From: Mermis nigrescens
Taxonomy: Eukaryota; Nematoda; Enoplea; Mermithida; Mermithidae
Direction of reading: 5' to 3'
Assembly: GCA_036768485.1 (NCBI GenBank)
Contig: JAVLUZ010000142.1
Span: forward strand, 19,700,764 to 19,764,763
DNA: 64,000 bases
The position numbers and the translations under genes are program-made. Below, one piece after another: positions 22,170 through 32,760 of the stretch. Each line of letters begins with the position of its first letter. Position 1 is the stretch's first letter. The notes beneath the pieces were generated by a model. The model saw only the letters and a list, made by a program, of their open reading frames with translations. It ran no database searches and was not told where the DNA came from.

Positions 22170-22641
22170 TATCACGTAAAATTAGATAACGCAAATTTAA
22201 TATAAACTTACAGCAGGACATAACGAATACGAAACTATTAGGAGGAGACGACTCGCGACCCAAAACGAATAACTACGACCAAGACGACTAAAAACTATGT
22301 TATAGTATGTGATATTTAAACATCTCTTTAACATTAGCTTATGCGGATTCGGCTAATGGGTTTTTGAATAGGTTTCGGCAAACTTTTGAGTAATAAATAA
22401 ATGTAGTAGAACTGATACGCGAAAACTGTCAAGAATATACGAAGTAGCTAGTGTGCGCATGGACAATGAGACAATTGGGCGGAATTTGTCAGTTACGTAG
22501 GAAAAACAATAAAAGCGAATAAAACGATTAGTTTAAATCAAAGTCAAAAAAGAATAAGAACAAGTGTTTATATTTCACGTAGACCTTTTCCACTGAGGAG
22601 CTTATTCGTGCGGATTAATCTTGTATGCTTTGTACGTCACA
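22170..22641 (-). repeat. 3' LTR
   Basis: On the minus strand it starts TGTGACGTACAAAGC and ends ACGTGATA (TG...TA rather than TG...CA). 472 bp, apparently identical to the 5' LTR. Confidence 0.93.
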
Positions 22642-22653
22642 TCCCCCTTCTTT
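22642..22653 (-). other. Polypurine tract
   Basis: AAAGAAGGGGGA directly abuts the start of the 3' LTR on the minus strand, the normal place for plus-strand priming. Confidence 0.8.
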
Positions 22654-22807
22654 AATTCGGACGTCCTCGGACGATTCGGCTCCTTTTTTTGCTTGATTTT
22701 TCATAATGTAAACTACTTTAAAGCATAGAACCAAATAAACACATTTTATACAGGTGTAGCACTATTAAACTATGAAAACAACTACAAGTGCTTAAAATTA
22801 ATGATAA

Positions 22808-25800
22808 TTAATATTCTACTGATTCTGCTTCACTTGCATCATCAGCATAATCGTTATATTTACGGTCTAACTGTGGTTTGACTTGTTTACAAAAATACGG
22901 TTTTGTGCGGTTGACATGCACAGTTTCAGTAACCGATGATGTAAGAGACCGAATAGTTAAATTAGGATAATCAATAGCAATTACCTTGTAGGGACCTTGG
23001 AAAACTTGTGCAAGCTTTTTACACAAGCCACGCTTAATTATTTGTGAATCTTTCAACACTAAATCATTAATCTTGTAGCTTGTATCGTTTGCTCTTTTAT
23101 TGTAATATTTTGCATATTTTTCCTGCGATGCATGTATCTTATTTTGAATTACATCTAAAGATTGCGTGAAGTGTTGCTTGACTGCATCACTATATGAATC
23201 GATATCTAACAAATACGGATTCATATCAGCAGTTAGAGCAATATCTATTGGTAGCTTGGGTAAACGTCCATAAATGAGTTCACACGGTGCGTATTGTGTT
23301 GACTCATTAACACTAATATTAACAGCAAAAACTGCAAAAGGAAGATGGTCATCCCAATCCATTTGATTGCTTTCTACGTACATACGCATACGGGTGGCTA
23401 AAGTTTGATTTGCACGTTCAACTTCGCCATTAGATATCGGATGATATGCAGTGCTGTGCACCTTCTTTACACCTAGCATTTTCGTAACTTCAGTCATTAA
23501 CTGTGATGTAAAATCAGTTCCTTGGTCTGACTGCAAAATGTTTGGTGCGCCATGTCTGCATATGATCTGTGTTACAAAAAGTTTTGCAATCGTTTCTGCT
23601 GTAATATTTTGTGTTGCAAATGCTTCGACGTATTTCGAAAAATAATCAATGAAAACGACTATAAAGCGGTTGCCACTTTCAGTGATTGGCAATGGTCCCA
23701 TACAATCGACACCTAGTCGTTCGAATGGACCACTAACTGAAATGGGTTTTAGTTCGGCTTTAATTCTATGTCTCATTGGTTTGTTCAACTGACACTGCTC
23801 ACAAACCCTACAGTACTCAGTAATATCTTTAAGCATTGTGCTCCAATAGTAACGCTTACTTATTAGCTGAATAGTTTTTCGCGCGCCAAAATGACCCGCT
23901 AACTCATCGTCATGATGGGTTTGAATAATAAAAACTTGCAACTTTTTAGGTACCACAATTCTAAAAGTTCCGTTTTCTTTGTAATACAAGATGTCATTTT
24001 TGTACTCAAATTGTTCCAATTCAGATGCATTAGTGTGATTTTTCAATTTATCTATGATAGGCTTAAGTTTATGATCCTTATGCTGTAGAATCTTCAGGTT
24101 AAAATTACTTTCGTGATCGAAATTCAGATTCACACATTCTTGAGGGCGACTAATAATATCATTTTCGATATCAAAGACAGGTGTTGCTTTTTCATTCGGA
24201 AAACGTGAAAAAGCATCAGCATTTTTGTTTTTGCTACCTTTTCTCGGTACGATATTTAGCTTTGTATCTGCAAGTGCCAAACCCCATCGTGCTATGCGTG
24301 GTGAGGCATTTTGTTTTCCTAAAACAGCTTTAACCGCAGTATGGTCTGTATGAACGGTGACTTCATGCATGTACAAGTAGGGTCTAAAGTATTTAACAAA
24401 CTCTACTACAGCAAGAGTCTCAAGCTCAGTAATGGGATAATTTTTCTCAGCTGGCTTCAATGTTCTACTAGCATAAGCAATTGGATGCTCGAAACCATCG
24501 TTGCTTATCTGGCTTAAGACTGCTCCTATTCCTAGAATTGAAGCGTCAGTCTGTAGAACAAAAGGCTTATTAAAATCTGGATGCGCTAGAATTGGCGGTT
24601 GAATTAGCATATTTTTCAGCAAGTTGAAGGCTTCTTGTTGCGACACAGTCCATTCGAATTTCTCCCCCTTCTTTAAGAGTCTGGTGAGGGGTTGAGATAA
24701 CTGAGCGCAATTTTTGATGAATCTCCTATAATACGATATAAGACCCAAAAACGCTTTTATTTCTTTTGCGTTTCTCGGTTCCTTTATAGCTCGTACAGCC
24801 TCAAATTTACTGTCATCCGGGAGAATTCCAGCATGTGAAATCTTGTATCCTAAATACTGAACTTCATTAAAGCTAAACTTACATTTATTTAGTCGCAGTT
24901 TCATACCTCCTTTATGTAAACGATTTAGAACATCTTTTAGCCTTAATAGCATTTCTTCATGGCTTTTTGCGAAAACTAAAATATCATCAAGATATATTAG
25001 GCACGAATTCCATTGTAAACCTGATAAGAGAATATCCATCAGCCGCTGAAAAGTTGCTGGGGCATTGCACAACCCAAAAGGCAAGTAATTAAATTCATAC
25101 AAGCCACATGGTGTTGAGAACGCTGTTTTTTCGCGGTCTTGATGAGCTATAGGAATGGACCAGTAGGCATTCGCCTGGTCTAACGTAGTGAAAAATTTCA
25201 TGTTTTTCAAAGTGTCCAGTATATCATCAATACGAGGCAAAGGGTACACGTCTTTTTTAGTTACTTCATTTAAACCACGAAAGTCTATGCATAACCTATG
25301 ACCTCCTGTTTTCTTTTTCACTAAAACGACGTTCGTTGCCCATGGTGATATACTTGGACTTATGATATTCTTAGACTCTAGTGCTTTAATCTCTTCCAGT
25401 ATTATCTGTTTTTCCTTAGGTGATGTACGAAAAGGCAAACGTCTTACTGGTCTATTGTCTCCAGTGTTAATAGTGTGAGAAACTAAATCAGTTTTTCCAG
25501 TGTCTTTTTCGTCCAAAGCATACAAGCTGGGAAAAAGACAAAGAACTTCGACAAGTTGCATCTTTTCTTTCGGCGTTAAATTATCAGAAATATTAGCATG
25601 CTGAATCACGTATTTGCGCGATTTTGCTGCTAAATTCGCCTTTGTGTTCACCAAAGACAAAATAAATTTCTCATTATTGTTTTTTTCGTAGCCTTTTATG
25701 TTTCCAATGCACATGCCTTTATGAAGTCTAATCGAATAGGCATAAAGATTAAGTGCTTGCACTAGAATATGCTGATTTCTCACACTGTTAACGGAGGCTG

Positions 25801-26029
25801 CAAAATATGCACCATAGTCAGAATTAATATTACATGGTTCGAATTGTACGTTGCTTACATTCTTATATAATGATGATACGTTAGCAGATACTAGCATAAC
25901 TGAACGCGCAGGTATATCGCAAGTATCTTCTACAGTAACTGCCCCTCGTTTTATGGGCGGATTATAGAGTAATCCACTGCAAGGTATCTCTACCATATGT
26001 GGGCAGCAAGAAAATTCTGGGGGGTCCAA
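22808..26029 (-). CDS. Retroelement Pol: reverse transcriptase, RNase H, integrase
   Basis: Open for 1073 codons. The first ~13 codons, and the TTG used as a nominal start, lie in the inserted MITE; originally the frame joined the protease upstream. Domains by residue: RT about 215-395 with the YLDD catalytic motif at 346-349; RNase H about 490-605 with acidic residues D494, E536 and D562; integrase HHCC zinc region about 705-746; DDE core with D775, D835 and E871 (exact 35-residue spacing). No internal stop. All catalytic residues are present, so the enzymes look intact although separated from the protease. Confidence 0.95.
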   Translation of the reverse strand: MDPPEFSCCPHMVEIPCSGLLYNPPIKRGAVTVEDTCDIPARSVMLVSANVSSLYKNVSNVQFEPCNINSDYGAYFAASVNSVRNQHILVQALNLYAYSIRLHKGMCIGNIKGYEKNNNEKFILSLVNTKANLAAKSRKYVIQHANISDNLTPKEKMQLVEVLCLFPSLYALDEKDTGKTDLVSHTINTGDNRPVRRLPFRTSPKEKQIILEEIKALESKNIISPSISPWATNVVLVKKKTGGHRLCIDFRGLNEVTKKDVYPLPRIDDILDTLKNMKFFTTLDQANAYWSIPIAHQDREKTAFSTPCGLYEFNYLPFGLCNAPATFQRLMDILLSGLQWNSCLIYLDDILVFAKSHEEMLLRLKDVLNRLHKGGMKLRLNKCKFSFNEVQYLGYKISHAGILPDDSKFEAVRAIKEPRNAKEIKAFLGLISYYRRFIKNCAQLSQPLTRLLKKGEKFEWTVSQQEAFNLLKNMLIQPPILAHPDFNKPFVLQTDASILGIGAVLSQISNDGFEHPIAYASRTLKPAEKNYPITELETLAVVEFVKYFRPYLYMHEVTVHTDHTAVKAVLGKQNASPRIARWGLALADTKLNIVPRKGSKNKNADAFSRFPNEKATPVFDIENDIISRPQECVNLNFDHESNFNLKILQHKDHKLKPIIDKLKNHTNASELEQFEYKNDILYYKENGTFRIVVPKKLQVFIIQTHHDDELAGHFGARKTIQLISKRYYWSTMLKDITEYCRVCEQCQLNKPMRHRIKAELKPISVSGPFERLGVDCMGPLPITESGNRFIVVFIDYFSKYVEAFATQNITAETIAKLFVTQIICRHGAPNILQSDQGTDFTSQLMTEVTKMLGVKKVHSTAYHPISNGEVERANQTLATRMRMYVESNQMDWDDHLPFAVFAVNISVNESTQYAPCELIYGRLPKLPIDIALTADMNPYLLDIDSYSDAVKQHFTQSLDVIQNKIHASQEKYAKYYNKRANDTSYKINDLVLKDSQIIKRGLCKKLAQVFQGPYKVIAIDYPNLTIRSLTSSVTETVHVNRTKPYFCKQVKPQLDRKYNDYADDASEAESVEY

Positions 26030-26253
26030 GATTTTTTGAAGATCGAAAAATGGCCTTAAAAATGGTGATATGGCGATAAAAACACCATTTTTCGACGTTT
26101 CTCATCAAGCACTATCCATTGGCATCAAAAAATTGCGAAAAAAACGAAAAAATTTTCAAAAATTGATTTCTGGGGGGGGTCTTTTGATTTCTGGGGGGGT
26201 CTTTTGTTTCTGGGGGGTCCAGACCCCCCAGATCCCCCCCACGCCCATGTGTG
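25994..26253. mobile_element. M1-family hAT-type MITE inserted between protease and RT
   Basis: CATATGTGGGCAGC start, CACGCCCATGTGTG end; perfect 8-bp target duplication ATCTCTAC (25986-25993, 26254-26261), fitting nTnnnnAn. It puts stops in the frame so that PR ends at 26112 and the RT frame restarts. Confidence 0.95.
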
Positions 26254-28592
26254 ATCTCTACTGCTTTAAACCTTACAAATTGCTTTTCATTATCAAATTG
26301 ATAATTTTTAAATCGAAACAAAAAATTCGATCCCAAAAGAAGAGGTTTGCTGCAATTTTCTTGAATATGCACCAAAACGGTTTCCTCTATGTCAGCAACT
26401 CCAACTGTAAGAAGACATTCACCTAAGAGAGGTATGAAGTCACCATTTGCCGCTAGTGGTTGGGCAAAAGTAGGGAAGACTGAAACATCTCCGATTTCCT
26501 GAATTAATTTTGCATCAGCAAGTGAAAAGACAGCTCCTGTATCGATAAGTGAATCAACGATACATTTGCCATTTACTATGACTGTAATATGAGGCGTTCG
26601 TCTTTCGATATCTATGTCATGCACGTTTGCTAAAACAGAATCATGCATTTTAATATGATCATTGGGATTTAACTGATGGTCATTATCAGGTGACCAGCCG
26701 CTAAATCTACCAAAACTCCCTGGAACAAAACCACGTAGAGGGCGAACATTAAACGTAATATCATCTAAATCTTCTAATGTGAGATCACTAGATGCATTTA
26801 CATTTCTCTTGTTTTTCTCAAAAAATATTTTTCTATCAATATCGTATGACGAGTCTGCCTCCACGTAAGCCACTGATGCATTTTGAACTTTTATTTGATC
26901 AGCCCCTGTTTTATAGGATACAGTTGGATTTTTGACATTACTATTCTTATTTAATTTTAGTAAGGTTAATAAAGCTGTGCCAAGATTATTTGTAGACGTA
27001 TCAGTCACTCTACTACTTGCATTGCGTTTTCGATAAATATAAAACATGAGACATAAGTATGCCACATATCCTAATCCGGCAATAACAAGTATGAGAAGAA
27101 GTGCATTGATGATTAATTGTACTGGACCAGAAATCAAAGAATTAAGGCCAGAATTAAAATTTTTCTGGCTCTGATCGATAAAATGTTCTAAAGAATTGTA
27201 AACCCCTCCAGCTGCGCTTTTGACACCAGCACCAACTCCTGTAAGAACGTCATGTACCAAGTCAGGTTCTATGGAGAGGTCAGCCGTATATTTCAGGACA
27301 CTATTCAACTTATTTTCGAGGGCATGAGTACGAAAAATGTACTGTTTTAAGTACGAAAGAGCCACTGGAATTTCAGCAAGTTTATCATGAAAAACTGCTG
27401 GAGTATCAAACTGAAATATTTTATGCTCACCTTTCCACAACAAGTTTAACGGTATTTTACTCACATGAGTTGGTCCAGATTGCGTTTGCCAGAGTGAATC
27501 GTTACGATATACCGGTACGGTACGATGATTACAGTCTACTTTTGGTGAATACTGTAAGAGATCTGGGGAACCTGGACTAATAAAAAGTACCTCATTATTA
27601 ACAATAACTGGAGTATTGATGTAGCAAGTATCATTCAACTTATGATTATGTATGATTTTCGCATTTTCAATTTGTTTACAACGCCACACAGACAATATTT
27701 CGCCTGTGAAATGTGCCGTAATATCGTTGCGTTGTAGCAATGCACGTGCGCCTAACGTTGCATCAAACTGTAATAACTGCCACACTAAATCTAAATATTG
27801 CTGCGCATGACTACATAATTCGGTCCACATATAACGAAAATTATTCTTATCAGAATTTATCATATGATATTCTAAATAATTTAATTTAGCATTAACTGGA
27901 TCATTTTCACTTGAATGATTTCTGCTGACAGCATAATTATTAAAATCACGCCTACTACTCCCATTAAACTGAAGAATCGCACCTTGATGAGTATTAAATG
28001 CTGCACTTAAATGGCTACATGCCTTATAAGGTGACTTAATACTGAAAGATGCTTGCATTTCCTCAACAATTAAATAATGATCACTAGATAATGCATCATA
28101 ATTTCCTTTAAAACTAAGAAGACATGCTGATTCTATATTTGTCTCATTCCAGACAATTGTACCTTCATTACTAAAACATTGACTTGCATTTGCTAAACAG
28201 CCACCTAGATCGCCTAAATCGCTAAATACAGTTTTACCGTTATAGGTTGCTACTGTACCTAGTTCAAGCATGAAATTTTCTACTTCCTTACAGACTTGCT
28301 TGCAACACCACTGATACTTAACGGCCAGGGAATTGTTCGTTGACCATATCCCCGTAGGCATCAGAACCAGTTGTTGCCCATCATAATTTTTCGTTTTTGC
28401 GACATTTTTACAAACATCTGGAGCAACATTCTCAATTTTTACATTATCACTAAGTAACCCTTTTGCCCCAAAGAAGCCCATGTTTGTGCAAACTTTTCGT
28501 TTACGAGTTAAGCATTTATGAGCGTTAAAAGTGACAGGCTCATCTAAAGGCACAAAAACATTTACGTTCAATTTTTGGGGCCGATTTTGCAA
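26112..28592 (-). CDS. Env-like membrane glycoprotein fused in frame to retroviral-type aspartic protease
   Basis: One 826-codon frame. Residues 1 to about 485 are ectodomain-like: many Cys (including a CC-x3-C cluster near 96-101), several N-x-S/T sites and hydrophobic/amphipathic stretches near 430-490. A transmembrane helix covers about 491-518 (IINALLLILVIAGLGYVAYL), followed by basic YRKR. After a ~150-residue hydrophilic linker comes a retropepsin: active site DTGA at 684-687 and the LLLGSNFL helix motif at 751-758. The final ~45 residues are MITE translation. The listed start is a TTG; the frame is open a little further upstream. Fold class of the glycoprotein is unknown to me. The protein would be a type I membrane protein with the protease on the cytosolic side. 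Confidence 0.85.
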   Translation of the reverse strand: MQNRPQKLNVNVFVPLDEPVTFNAHKCLTRKRKVCTNMGFFGAKGLLSDNVKIENVAPDVCKNVAKTKNYDGQQLVLMPTGIWSTNNSLAVKYQWCCKQVCKEVENFMLELGTVATYNGKTVFSDLGDLGGCLANASQCFSNEGTIVWNETNIESACLLSFKGNYDALSSDHYLIVEEMQASFSIKSPYKACSHLSAAFNTHQGAILQFNGSSRRDFNNYAVSRNHSSENDPVNAKLNYLEYHMINSDKNNFRYMWTELCSHAQQYLDLVWQLLQFDATLGARALLQRNDITAHFTGEILSVWRCKQIENAKIIHNHKLNDTCYINTPVIVNNEVLFISPGSPDLLQYSPKVDCNHRTVPVYRNDSLWQTQSGPTHVSKIPLNLLWKGEHKIFQFDTPAVFHDKLAEIPVALSYLKQYIFRTHALENKLNSVLKYTADLSIEPDLVHDVLTGVGAGVKSAAGGVYNSLEHFIDQSQKNFNSGLNSLISGPVQLIINALLLILVIAGLGYVAYLCLMFYIYRKRNASSRVTDTSTNNLGTALLTLLKLNKNSNVKNPTVSYKTGADQIKVQNASVAYVEADSSYDIDRKIFFEKNKRNVNASSDLTLEDLDDITFNVRPLRGFVPGSFGRFSGWSPDNDHQLNPNDHIKMHDSVLANVHDIDIERRTPHITVIVNGKCIVDSLIDTGAVFSLADAKLIQEIGDVSVFPTFAQPLAANGDFIPLLGECLLTVGVADIEETVLVHIQENCSKPLLLGSNFLFRFKNYQFDNEKQFVRFKAVEITHGRGGDLGGLDPPETKDPPRNQKTPPRNQFLKIFSFFSQFFDANG

Positions 28593-28630
28593 ATTTTTAG
28601 GCCATAAACACGAAACTTTTCTCGGGATCT

Positions 28631-29218
28631 CTAGCGGGTGCCCACTTTTGAAATCCCACAGATTTGCAATGCCTTAGTCATGCTTAAACTGCAGATAAAC
28701 AAACAGATGAATATAATATTTCTAAGATTCAAATTTTGAAACGAAGTACTAAAATTATTTGCGCCGTTTGTTTTTTCACACTTTCGTTTTCCCTCCTTGC
28801 AGTCATCCTTAAATTTCGGCCTCGTCGCTGGCTGAAAAAATTTAAAGTAGTCAGTCAAAGTACCTATTTTGGACTTAAAGTATAGACTACTAGTACATTC
28901 TGTGAAACGCCGCAGATGCAATAGGTGTTTATCCGCGATTTTCAACGCGGCTTTAGCTTTTTCCTGCGCCGCTCGAAATTTCTTTTCCACCTTGTCGAAT
29001 TCTGGGTCCGGGTGGCGAACTATGCGCCGATAGTCACCATCGGGCGTTGGTGACTTCATCGGCGACGCTGGTGAGACCGGCTCGATGGCGGGGGCCTCCG
29101 TCGCCAATGGCGGCGCTTGGATTTTAAACGGCTCTAGCTCCGAAGCCGCGCGACGCCGTCGTAAAGGCCTATTTGGATTTTGGCCACTACCACCACGCCG
29201 GCGCTTTCGGCGCAGTCC
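28631..29218 (-). CDS. Basic leader and signal-peptide-like segment upstream of the env-like protein (broken)
   Basis: The frame has an Arg-rich start (RRKRRRGG), a Pro/Ala-rich middle and a Lys-rich helix. It ends with hydrophobic IIFICLFICSLSMTKA (about 28670-28720), which looks like a signal peptide, then a stop at 28631-28633. The main env frame is open in a different register across 28592-28650, so a frameshift or splice is needed to connect them. The reported start near 29236 is a TTG inside the Harbinger inverted repeat, not a real start; the frame is also open on the far side of that insertion (34102 to about 34175). Confidence 0.6.
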   Translation of the reverse strand, partial: GLRRKRRRGGSGQNPNRPLRRRRAASELEPFKIQAPPLATEAPAIEPVSPASPMKSPTPDGDYRRIVRHPDPEFDKVEKKFRAAQEKAKAALKIADKHLLHLRRFTECTSSLYFKSKIGTLTDYFKFFQPATRPKFKDDCKEGKRKCEKTNGANNFSTSFQNLNLRNIIFICLFICSLSMTKALQICGISKVGTR

Positions 29219-29426
29219 TAGGCCGGTATTCACCAACGTGAATTAAGCTTAATTCGAATTAAATATAGGGTCTTTAATTCGAATTAAGGTTAATCCGTAT
29301 TCACCAAGGCGAATTAGAATTAAGTAGGTGGAGTTACGATCACATTTAATTCGGCGTTTTAATTCTGCTCTGAGTAGAATTAGAAGGACGAATTAGCTAT
29401 TGTGAGAAACTGTGTTGTGATTTGTG

Positions 29427-29660
29427 ATGGAAGTTCTCAATTTGCTGGATATTATTGATGAATATGAGGAAAATGCTGATTTACGACGACAAATTTTGGA
29501 TCAGAGCAATCCGTTTAATGCTTACGATAATGAAAGTTTTCACATTCGATACAATTTGCGAAACGAAGTTGTGAGAGAATTGATAGAACTGTTATCCAAA
29601 ACTATTTTACTTAATGTATTCATGTGTTCTCAAACTGGCATTTTCATTCATCAAGTGTAG
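29427..29660 (+). pseudogene. Harbinger transposase, N-terminal fragment
   Basis: ATG at 29427. The region with NPFNAYDNESFHIRYNLR and VVRELIELL is the N-terminal segment seen in HARBI1-like transposases. The frame then runs into unrelated sequence and stops at 29660. The DDE nuclease core is absent, so it cannot transpose on its own. A truncated pseudogene, or exon 1 of a lost gene. Confidence 0.7.
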
Positions 29661-29692
29661 TTTTCTGCAAAAATTAAAAATCGCATGTTTGT

Positions 29693-29938
29693 TCAACTTA
29701 CTTGTTTCATGTTCTTCCAGCAAATCAATAGTTGTTCGTTTGATGGGTTGTTCACGGCAGGATTTCTCGAAAACGCCGCCTCGATTTCTTTCCAGGCGGC
29801 ATTTTTAGCAAACATAGTTTCTGAATCTGTCATCTTATTCTCAACAACTTCAACCCTTTCCGCAACACATTCCAATAAAAATTCCAATTCTTCTGTGTTA
29901 AAATTGGAATCCTTGTCGCGGCTCTTTGATGAGTTCAT
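29693..29938 (-). CDS. Myb/SANT-like DNA-binding protein of the Harbinger element, probably truncated
   Basis: ATG at 29938. The segment FNTEELEFLLECVAERVEVV...AWKEIEAAF...LLICWKNMKQ is the Myb/SANT-like trihelix that forms the second protein of animal Harbinger elements, which carries the transposase to the nucleus and DNA. It ends 33 bp from the convergent transposase piece. At 81 codons it holds little more than the domain; a spliced continuation is possible. Confidence 0.72.
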   Translation of the reverse strand: MNSSKSRDKDSNFNTEELEFLLECVAERVEVVENKMTDSETMFAKNAAWKEIEAAFSRNPAVNNPSNEQLLICWKNMKQVS

Positions 29939-30103
29939 TCTTTCGAAAGTAATACAAGCGAAAACCGGAAATATAGCAACCTGCTGTAAAGTAACGCGTA
30001 ATAAAGCAAGAAAATGTAAAAAAGAAAACAGACATCGGGACGTGCAGGCACAGCAGTGCCTGCAAAAAGCACTTTAATCGAAACTATCCTAGATATAATT
30101 CGA

Positions 30104-30866
30104 ACTAGCAAAGAAAAATGCTCCGATGGAACAAAAAAGATGAATATACTTGGAATTGTGGATTATTATGGATGTAAAAGGAGGGGACTAGGAAAAATCT
30201 ACCTAAAGTCGGAAAATCTGCTAAAAATCACACTTTCTCTAAGCAACGCAAAAAATCGATGTATATTCTGCGGCCAACAGATTAAAATAAATATTAAACC
30301 ATAACAATGATTGAAACAGCAGCACGTTAGCTATGCAGTAGCTATGGAAATGATATTAAGTAAAGTAACAGTCTTCCAAGCCAATTGAATGAAATAGCAA
30401 ACATCGAAGACAAGTGAAGACATGGTTGGTTTAAAACAGTAGGAAACGCGTAAGTTGACTTGAAACAGACTTAATGTAGATACACTAGCATGCCCGAAAC
30501 GATTGTGTGCACTAATCAATCGGCTCCTGCTTTGCTTGCTATAATGCTCATAAAATAAAACAACTTTAAATACAATACCTCTTAGTTTTCTATCAATCAG
30601 GTGCCAGCAATTTAAAAAAGTAACCTTGATAGATTTCGTTTATACACTCTTATCTGAAACTTCGAACATTATTTAAAAAATACACTTTTTTAGAGGCCGC
30701 AGAATATACATCGATTTTTTGCGTTGCTTAGAGAAAGTGTGATTTTTAGCAGATTTTCCGACTTTAGGTAGATTTTTCCTAGTCCCCTCCTTTTACATCC
30801 ATAATAATCCACAATTCCAAGTATATTCATCTTTTTTGTTCCATCGGAGCATTTTTCTTTGCTAGT
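30104..30866. repeat. 172-bp perfect-looking inverted repeat with 419-bp spacer
   Basis: 30104-30275 and 30695-30866 are reverse complements with no mismatch seen. The arms include CTCCGATGGAACAAAAAAGA and GGAGGGGACTAGG. Transcription would give a long hairpin RNA. Confidence 0.9.
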
Positions 30867-31185
30867 ACACTACTTTTAATTAGCGTGATTTGAGTACATC
30901 AGTCAGTAAACACAATCAGTAACATGCCACAATAATGACAACAGTCCAAGAACGCGGAAAACAATATTGTTCTTAACGTCAGCATTATCCTTTTTAAACA
31001 AGACAACCTTATTGACACCATCCATTTTCAAATTAAAACTGCATTAAGTTATTTCTTCTTAATGTGCAGTTCACTTATAATCAAGCACAAAAATTTAACC
31101 AACGAATTCACATTGCAAATCCTCACTCAATCAATACACAAGCACAATGTGTTGTGACTTTTGAAATTGAAAACGCCCAATTTTC

Positions 31186-31232
31186 AATTTTCAAATTGAA
31201 AATTGGATTAATTTTCAAATTGAAAATTGGGT
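31186..31232. repeat. Short palindromes CAATTTTCAAATTGAAAATTG
   Basis: Two overlapping perfect palindromes based on TTTTCAATTTGAAAA-type sequence lie in tandem. Confidence 0.7.
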
Positions 31233-31599
31233 GTTTGAATTTGCGATAAAGAAAATAATCAAAAGATAGTCACTTGGTTTATTTAAGCCGAGTAATAAAA
31301 TAACGACCGTCCACCAATTCCAAACTAAACGCGACTAATCTGATCACTATGAAAAAGTTTTGAAAAATGAGCTTGCTAAGCGAGAGTTGTAAACCAAGAG
31401 AAACTTAAAGTTAAAACCTACCATTAAATTATTAAGAGAATTATAAAAGATTTTAAACTTCAAGAAAATGGAAAAGGCGGGATGTTGGTAAATTAGAAGG
31501 CAAAGTTTTTCGGCAAAAATTCAAAAACTTCACGCAAATATCAAATGTAAGGAACACTAACTCTTTGATTTGGTAGTAGAATAAATTTGTAGTATAGAC

Positions 31600-32760
31600 T
31601 ACATATTAACAACAAATGAATAGTGCAAACTTTACACAACTACTAGGTGTAGAGAATACTAACAGTTTACGGCTTATTAATGTACATGATTACAATAAAG
31701 CTGCATATCTTTCACGACTTCTGTGCACAGTAGTGTGATTGCTGGTTCATTTTAAACCACTTTTGCAGGCAATTTACATCAATTAAACGATAGCTCTCCA
31801 TGTGCAAGATTTTGTGAAACATATTATAAACACGGCTAAGAAAGATTTAACTTTAATGCAACCCATTTAAGACAAAATTACATCTCTTCAATGATCTAAG
31901 GACACTCGAACATAATTTTTAAATCACTTTAGATTACTTTTGAGGGTAAACAAACTCACTTAGTTGATGTCTCACATATGAATCCTTGAAAATTTCTTGA
32001 CTTCAGTTACAAAGTCTCTGCAAGTCTATCGAATTAAGGTTAACACGTAACGTAAACTTTACACAAACACATAGCGTAAAGAATATTTTAGTCGGATTCG
32101 TAATTTTGATATTGCTCCGATATTTCTTTCAACATTTATGGAAAAATGAGTCTCCATAGTGTTTTAAAGACAATAAACATTAGGTTTAAACCACTTTGCA
32201 ATACTGCTGAGTGTAAGCAAGCGCGCCCAACTGACGTATATATTTCATTCCCTGTAAATTTTTATATCAGGAAAAAATTTCGGTTTTTGCAATGCTCTAG
32301 AACAAAGGCTAAATGCAGTGTAAAAAATTACTCGGATATTATGATCAACATTCATGAAAAAATTATGTCTCTACAATGGTCTGAGGACATATAAACAATG
32401 AGTGTAAACTACTTTACATCACTGTTGGATGTAAACAAACGCGCCTACGTGACGTCTCACATTTGATCCTTTGAAAACTTCTAGACTCCAAGAAAAAATT
32501 AGGTTTCTGGAATGCTCAAAAACGAAGATAAATACATATGTAGTGTAAACTTCATGTAAACACCTAGTGTAAAGAAGATTTTAGTCAGATTCGTAATTTT
32601 GATATTGTTCCGATATTACGATTAATATTTATGAAAAAATTAAGTCTACATAATGTTCTATGGGCAAACTAACAATTGGTGTAAACTACTTTACAACACC
32701 GTAGAGTGTAAACATATGCGCCAGACTGGCATATCAAATTTGGTTCCTGGTCCATTTCTA
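31600..32760. repeat. Degenerate long tandem repeats with GTGTAAAC/TTTACAC motifs
   Basis: Units of roughly 220-290 bp recur: e.g. TTTTAGTCGGATTCGTAATT at about 32088 and TTTTAGTCAGATTCGTAATT at about 32578; GATGTCTCACATATG at about 31967 and GACGTCTCACATTTG at about 32450. GTGTAAAC-like words continue sparsely to about 33770. Confidence 0.7.

Noticed and set aside
29200..29236. Start codon of the env leader near 29236
   Set aside because: It is a TTG inside the Harbinger inverted repeat; the true upstream part is on the other side of the insertion.
30056..30304. 82-codon frame in the inverted repeat
   Set aside because: It lies almost entirely in one arm of a perfect inverted repeat and has no recognisable domain.
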